64,000 bases of DNA, from assembly GCA_023614405.1 (NCBI GenBank), contig CM042694.1, positions 93,975,285 to 94,039,284 of the forward strand, in the 5' to 3' direction. Shown here piece after piece: positions 58,408-64,000 of this stretch. The notes beneath the pieces were generated by a model, which did not search any database, was not told where the DNA came from, and worked only from the letters and a program-made list of their open reading frames with translations. The stretch's first letter is position 1. Each line of letters opens with the position of its first letter. Origin of the DNA: Avena insularis. Taxonomy: Eukaryota > Streptophyta > Magnoliopsida > Poales > Poaceae. A program made the position numbers and the translations under genes.

Positions 58408-60075
58408 ATGACCAGTAGCTCTGGAGTAACAGTAGAGCATGAATCCGAAACCTTGCCTTGTCAATTCAAGTGCAACAAGAGTCTAGCCCAACCCACCATA
58501 GACCAAGTCAGAGTAGTCTGTGAATACCCTGACGTATTCCCAGATGAATTGCCCGGTATGCCCCCGACTAGGGATATTGAGTTCATTATTGAACTAAACC
58601 CCGGAACCGGACCCATAGCGCAGAGACCCTATAGCATGAACCCCTCAGAGTTAGTGGAATTGAAGAAACAGTTGGATGCTATGTTAGCAACAGGCTTGAT
58701 TCAACCAAGCGCATCACCAAGGAGATCGCCAGTGTTATTCTTCGACAAGAAGGATGGAGGCAACTGTTTGTGCATAGATTATAGAAAGCTGAATGACGTC
58801 ACCATCAAGAACAAGTACCCTTTGCCAAAGATAGAAGATCTGTTTGATCAGTTGACTGGAGAAACTGTATTCTCGAAGATTGATCTGAGGACTGGTTATC
58901 ACCAACTTAAGATTCGCGCAACGGATATTCCTAAGACCGCCTTTACTACTCGCTACGGATTGTACGAGTATACGGTCATGTCTTTTGGATTAACCAATGC
59001 CCCTGCTTATTTCATGAATCTCATGAATAAGATCTTTATGAATTTTCTAGACAAGTTCGTCGTTGTGTTCATCGACGATATCCTTATCTACTCCAAGTCG
59101 GGAGAAGAGCATGAGCAACATCTGAGAATCATTCTTGAAACCCTAAGAGAGCATCGGTTGTATGCCAAGTTCAGCAAATGTGAGTTTTGTATGAAATAAG
59201 TAGGATTCCTAGGACATATTGTGTCTGTCGGAGGAGTCTCTGTTGATCCCGCCAAGATCAAAGATGTCGAAGAATGGGAAGCCCCAACCACCCAAACCCA
59301 AGTCCGTGCATTTCTCGGATTAGCGGGATATTACCGCAAGTTTGTTGAAGGATTTTCAAGCATCGCCAGACCAATGACCCAATTGTTGAAGAAGGACAAG
59401 AAGTTTGAATGGACAGACAAATGTGAAGCAAGTTTCCAAGAGCTGAAGAAGAGATTGATTTCAACCCCAATTCTGATTATGCCAGATATCAAGAAGCCAT
59501 TTGATGTGTATTGTGATGCATCCAAGATGGGTCTCGGATGTGTATAGATGCAAGAAGGCAAAGTCATCGCTTATCTATCTCGACAACTGAAGCAGCATGA
59601 GCAGAACTATCCAGCCTATGATCTTGAGTTAGCAGCCGTAGTTTTGGCATTAAAGACATGGCGTCATTATCTTATGGGTAATCGTTGTGAGATTTACTCG
59701 GATCACAAGAGCTTGAAGTATATTTTCACTCAGAAGGAACTGAATATGAGGCAAAGGAGATGGATATAGTTAATCAAGGATTATGACCTTGACATTCACT
59801 ATCATCCCGGCAAAGCCAATGTGGTAGCAGATGCTCTTAGCAGATTGCCGTGTAGGCTGAATACCATGATCAAGGAAAAGCAACCAAGTTTGTATGAGGA
59901 GTTGGAGCAGTTTAGAACTGAGCTAGTTAGCAAAGGATTTTTAGCTAGCATTGAACTTCAACCCACTTTGATTAGTCAAATCAAGGAAGCCCAGAAGGGA
60001 AATGAAAGTATCGACGGAATCAAGCGTCGTATTAGTACAGGAAAAGTACCTGGATTCACTGAAGATGAAGAATGA
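58408..60075 (+). pseudogene. Chromovirus reverse transcriptase and RNase H, four stops
   Basis: RT is readable from [14 protein letters not shown] through [20 protein letters not shown] to the catalytic FIDD at 59,068-59,079 (the F/YxDD motif), then [20 protein letters not shown]. The frame stays in register but has TAA at 59,197, TAG at 59,545, TAG at 59,767 and TGA at 60,073. RNase H residues are visible: D in YCDASKMGLG (59,515), E in YDLELAAVV (about 59,626), D in SDHKSL (59,701) and D in VVADALSRL (about 59,830). TAA at 59,197 replaces an expected Gln and TGA at 60,073 an expected Trp, both explainable by C-to-T or G-to-A change. The ATG-initiated ORFs between the stops are artefacts. 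Confidence 0.85.
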
Positions 60076-61413
60076 GTTTTTTGGTACAAAGGCCGTATCT
60101 GTGTGCCAGCAGATTCAGAACTAAAGCAAGTTATCATGCAAGAAGTTCATGATACTCATTATTCTATCCACCCCAGAGGAACAAAGATGTATCAGGATTT
60201 GAAAGAACAATTTTGGTGGCACAAGATGAAGAGAGAGATCGGAAGCTACATCGCTAAGTGTGATATCTGTCAGAGAGTGAAGGCAGAACATCAGAGACCC
60301 GCAGGACTGTTGCAACTATTGCAGATTCTAGAATGGAAATGGGATTCTATCGGAATGGACTTTATCACCGTTTTGCCTACTTCTAGTAGGGGAAATGACT
60401 CAATTTGGGTCATCGTTGATAGACTGTCCAAGGTAGCCCATTTCATACCTGTCAAGACTACCTACCAGAGTTCGAAGCTAGCAGAGTTGTACATTGCTAG
60501 AATTGTTAGTCTGCATGGAACCCCAAAGACCATAGTATCAGATCGAGGAACCCAATTTACCTCGAGATTTTGGCAAGAAAATCCAAGAAGGATTAGGAAC
60601 CAAGTTGAATTTCAGCACCGCGTATCACCCGCGGACAGATGGACAGACTGAAAGAGTCAACCAAATCCTAGAGGATATGTTGAGAGCTTGTGTGTTAGAG
60701 TATGGATCAAAATGGGAAGATTGTCTGCCTTTCGCAGAATTCTCATACAACAACAGCTATCAAGCAAGTTTGCAAATGTCCCCATTTGAGTTCCTGTACG
60801 GAAGAAAGTGGCGTACCCTTTTGAATTGGTCACAAGTAGGAGAGAGTCAGATCTTAGGACCCGACATTCTCAGAGATGTAGAAGAGAAAGTTCACAAAGT
60901 CCGTGAGCACCTCAAGACCGCCCAATCCAGGCAGAAGAGTTATGCTGACAAGAGAAGGAGAGACCTGACTTTCAATGTCGGAGATTTGTATATCTCAAAG
61001 TTTTGCCATCGAAGGGAACGCAACGCTTTAGTCTGAAAGGAAAGTTAGCCCCCAGATATATCAGACCTTTCAAGATTCTGAATCACCGAGGAGAGGTATC
61101 GTATCAACTGGAACTACCGGAGGAGATGTCATCCATCCATAATATGTTCCACATCTCGTTACTTCGCAAATGCCTGGAAGTGCCGAAGAAGACCGAGGTT
61201 TTCAAGAACATCGACCACCGAGCTGTGGATATCAACAAGGACCTGATGTACCAGGAAGTTCCCATCTGTATCTTGGAGGAAGCTTACCGAACCACCAGGG
61301 CCCGGAGTATCAAGTTTCTCAAGATTCAGTGGAGCAACCATACTGAAGAAGAAGCTACCTGGGAGCGAGAAGATTACATTAGGACTGAGTTCCCAGATCT
61401 CTTTAGTTCCTAG
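60076..61413 (+). pseudogene. Chromovirus integrase with C-terminal chromodomain, two frameshifts
   Basis: The zinc-binding HHCC region (HDTHYSIHPRG .. CDICQRVK, about 60,147-60,282) is followed by the catalytic core. The first D is in SIGMDFITVLP (about 60,358) and the second in TIVSDRGTQF (about 60,541). A shift near 60,580-60,600 moves the catalytic E (TDGQTERVNQ, about 60,650) to another frame. A second shift near 61,000 leads into KGKLAPRYIRPFKIL and MFHISLLRKC. The C-terminus ILEEAYRTTRARSIKFLKIQ with ATWEREDYIRTEFP (61,270-61,401) is a chromodomain-like module. In chromoviruses that module directs integration toward heterochromatin. Confidence 0.85.
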
Positions 61414-61448
61414 TTTTCTTTCTTAAATCTCGGGACGAGATTTTGTTT

Positions 61449-61462
61449 AAGGGGGGAAGGTT
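61449..61462 (+). other. Chromovirus polypurine tract
   Basis: AAGGGGGGAAGGTT immediately precedes the 3' LTR start TGTAAC. TCTCGGGACGAGATTTTG upstream is a short inverted repeat common at this place in chromoviruses. Confidence 0.8.
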
Positions 61463-63729
61463 TGTAACATCCCAAAAACTTAATCCAAAGTTAATCAAGA
61501 TCAAATCTACCCAATTTAGGGTTAACAAAAACTTTTCCATTTAAAATTCTTTAAGCATTCATATGTGTGTGCATAATAGGAGTTGTTTTGAATTGCCATG
61601 TTTGAGTGGTCTATTGATTGTAAAATGTTTCTAAGGTGATTTACACATCATCTAGATCATCCCCAAGCAAATCCCAAAGAAAAATAAAATAAATCAAAAT
61701 GAATTAAATAAAGGAAATGGTCATTTGTGCCATTTTAATCAACTAGGCAACTTTGAGTGTTCCTAGAACTCAATTCCCAACAGAAACAATTGTGGATCTT
61801 TGCACCCCTTGCTAGTACATGTCAAGATGTGCCAAAGCCCACTTTGTGATCTTCCAAAAACATTTAAACTCTAATTTTAATTGACAATTAAAAATTGAAT
61901 CTAGTTCATATGTATAGATCACACTTTTTCAAAAACCAACCAAATGAGCTCAATTTGAAAATTCCTTGCAGGCATAGACTCTCAAGCTTAAGTGTAGATC
62001 ACCCAAAAAATTTCATCTCAAAATTCAAAACTTGAGATCTTTCGGCCATTTCATCAAACACCTCATTTGCACAAATCAACCTCAAATCCAAAACACTATA
62101 GTGTGCAGTGTTTGGGCCAAATTGGTTCCCCACATTGCAACCATAGCACCCCTGGATCTTCCCCTACCCCTTTCTAGCCCAGCCAAGCACTGTACCCCAA
62201 CCAATTGACCATGATGATCATGACCGAAGCCATTACTCCCCCTCCACTGGCGGCCGCTCACAGCAGGCAGGGCCGCGCCAATTCCGCACGCCGCCATCTC
62301 CGCCTAACCCTACCGCCACTCCCTGTCCCTTCCCCGAGAGCAGCCAACACCTGGACCACCTCTTAGCATCGCCGCCCTTTCTCTCTAGATGCAGCTAAAG
62401 CGCTCTCGCGGCCAGCACGACACAGACCGCGCCTCGACACCAGACCGCGCCCGCAGCTCTGCCTTGGACCCAGCAATCCGCCAGACACGGTCGTGCATCG
62501 CCGCGCGACCCACAGTCGCCACGATCACCGTCGAGCACCGCCTTTGTCTCCTAGAGCGCGAGAAGCTCCCGACCATTTGCCACCGCCCCTAGCATCGCCT
62601 TCAAGCCGTAGATGACCGCCAGGGAACCACCCACCATCCGCCTATCTCGCCCATGCTCGTAGCTCGCTGTGCCGTCGTCACTGACGAGCTCGCCGCAGCA
62701 CCGACCTGTCCCCCGTCGAGCCTATATAAGGAGCCCTCCCCGGCACCATATCTTCACACCATTCCACTCCCCTCTCTCCCCTGATCATTTCCCCTCTCTC
62801 GTCAGAGCCGCTCGAGTAGCCCATCGCCGTAATTTTGCCGGAGGTAGCCGCTGCAGAGGAGGAGAAGCTCCCGTCGATTTTGTCCACCTCAGCCCCTGCC
62901 GTGACCTCGCCTGAGTCCGCCGTCGTCCACCAGTTCATTTGCCCGCCTCGCCGCACTCGCTGGAGCCCCGGTATGTCCCCGTAGCACCCCCACAGGCCGT
63001 TTAGGGTTCGGTCTCGCCGACGACACGTTCGTCGTCGACGATGACTGTGAGCCATTAGATCTCGTTCTAATCGTGCGGTTAGTATCACCCCGTACCGCTT
63101 CGGGTTATAAGTGTCGCTGACTAGTGGGACCCCCCTGTCAGCTGACGCCGCGCAGAACTGTGCCGCGTGGGCCGGCCCAGTAACGTTCCCGCGCGACCCA
63201 GCTAATTCAAATAAACCTTTTTCTTTTTATTTGAAACCCTAGTTCTGTCCCTTAGTTCAAAAATCAATTCAGAGAGTTTTATAAATCCAAATGGCGTGAT
63301 TCAAATTTTGCCTGAAAGGTATTGAAATTATCTATCCAAGCCCGTTGGATTTAAATCATTTGGAGTTATAGTGAATCTACAGAAAAAATAACAAGACAGA
63401 GACGTTTTCAACTTCAAACATTTATCAAAAATAAACTATAAATGCTTTTGAGTTGATTCCAACTCTCAAAAATCACATTTGACATGCTCTATCTGAATAT
63501 ACAAAAATATTAAGGTTTACATGTAGTGACTTTGGACTAGTACCAAAATAATGCTATATAGGCATTTCTAGTCACTTTAAATCATTAGTTGTTAAACTTT
63601 AAATTATTTCAATGTAACCCAACATTTAAATCACATTCCCATATGTTACAATATGTGGTGATGACATGTGTCAACATGATCCCATATTTTAATTGGAGAA
63701 TATTAAATTTTAGTTAATTTTCAATGAAT
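61463..63729 (+). mobile_element. Chromovirus 3' LTR, truncated (2,267 of about 3,900 bp)
   Basis: It is collinear with the 5' LTR from TGTAACATCCC to TTAATTTTCAATGA. There similarity stops, at the equivalent of about 54,007 in the 5' LTR, and RT-like sequence begins. Its TATA box is at 62,722. Differences from the 5' LTR include a rearranged patch at about 62,655-62,700 versus 52,935-52,980. ORFs at 62,082-63,088 are GC-rich LTR artefacts. Confidence 0.85.
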
Positions 63730-63914
63730 ATGGGTTACACTCTCGATGATTTAAAAGGAATTTCTCCTACTATATGTCAGCATGCTATTAATATAGAACC
63801 TGATGCAAAAATGCTTAAGTATGTTAACGCTAGTTTTGCATCAGGTTCTATATTAATAGCATGCTGACATATAGTAGGAGAAATTCCTTTTAAATCATCA
63901 AGAGTGTAACGCAT
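63730..63914. repeat. 81-bp inverted repeat (fold-back) of RT sequence
   Basis: Arms 63,730-63,810 and 63,834-63,914 match at all but two positions and are separated by a 23-base loop. The left arm translates forward as MGYTLDDLKGISPTICQHAI, the start of an Athila-type RT. The right arm is the same segment inverted. Confidence 0.92.
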
Positions 63915-64000
63915 GGCTCCTCGGTGTTTCTTTAATACTTCTAATAATCTTTCCTCTTCCTTTCCTGAAAGTTTAGAACTAATAATAATAGGATATATTT
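63834..64000 (-). pseudogene. Athila-type reverse transcriptase N-terminal fragment, minus strand
   Basis: The minus strand is open across the window end and reads YPIIISSKLSGKEEERLLEV, then KKHRGAMRYTLDDLKGI, then the ISPTICQHAINIEPDAK segment. This is the region just before and into the RT fingers in Athila-lineage pol. It runs off the window at 64,000 toward its upstream side. The fragment breaks at DAK, where relatives continue PVVEPQRR, at the fold-back loop. It may come from the same element as the gag and protease at 48,559-51,744. Confidence 0.7.

Larger units (their letters stand above)
51745..63729 (+). mobile_element. Ty3-gypsy chromovirus (Tekay-like), 3' LTR truncated
   Basis: The order is 5' LTR (51,745-55,652), tRNA-iMet primer site, accessory ORF, gag with zinc knuckle, protease, RT, RNase H, integrase, chromodomain-like C-terminus, polypurine tract, 3' LTR (61,463-63,729, cut short). 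RT-before-integrase order marks it as Ty3-gypsy and the C-terminal chromodomain as a chromovirus. It is inserted in an Athila-type protease gene; GAGAA at 51,740-51,744 is the candidate target copy. Multiple stops and frameshifts make it inactive. The two LTRs are very similar but carry several substitutions and indels. Confidence 0.9.

Overview
The window looks like intergenic, repeat-dense chromosome from a large-genome grass, most likely Triticeae (wheat, barley, Aegilops or rye type) and at least Pooideae. I base this on the LTR families I recognise: BARE/Angela-like Ty1-copia LTRs (ends TG..GGCATATTTCC), Fatima/Sabrina-like Athila-lineage Ty3-gypsy elements (LTRs TGATACGTCC..GTGGGTCA, tRNA-Asp primer site), and a Tekay-like chromovirus with very long LTRs. 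I see no intact host gene, tRNA, rRNA or CRISPR array. Family names are recalled, not searched.

Layout. 1-12,457: eroded and nested fragments. These are a plus-strand copia LTR split by a gypsy LTR (about 1,660-5,260), a minus-strand copia LTR scrap (5,261-5,815), a minus-strand gypsy LTR (5,816-12,274) split by a Helitron (9,039-12,079), and short unassigned DNA. 12,458-47,579: an unclassified LTR-like host element, split by a 33.5-kb composite (13,333-46,799). The composite is flanked by the 5-bp duplication GAGGA and reads LTR-internal-[gypsy block]-LTR-internal-LTR, all copia on the minus strand. The gypsy block (19,742-38,987) holds two copies of one non-autonomous Athila-like element joined head-to-head. 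One copy carries a solo copia LTR (26,163-27,821, duplication TTTTG). 47,580-51,744: an autonomous-type Athila-like element. It starts at an inverted LTR joint, has decayed gag and protease, and carries another solo copia LTR (49,615-51,282, duplication TATTG). 51,745-63,729: a chromovirus inserted in that protease gene, with a 3.9-kb 5' LTR, an accessory ORF, gag, protease, RT/RNase H, integrase and chromodomain, and a truncated 3' LTR. 63,730-64,000: a fold-back of reverse-transcriptase sequence.

How the parts relate. No element encodes an intact polyprotein. The gypsy pair has gag-protease plus an ATHILA-ORF1-like gene but no pol, so it would have depended on a partner's RT and integrase. 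The copia internal regions are remnants of pol, and both copies share the same decay, which suggests they were copied from a master that was already defective. Many stops are C-to-T or G-to-A changes, as expected for methylated, silenced repeats.

The most unusual structural theme is that inverted joints recur: between gypsy copies at about 31,147, between LTRs at 48,240-48,260, and between RT fragments at 63,811-63,833. I found no defence, metabolic or other novel gene system. The points most worth checking are the inverted gypsy pair inside a tandem copia array, the accessory ORF with a candidate intron conserved in both copies, and the accessory ORF ahead of gag in the chromovirus.
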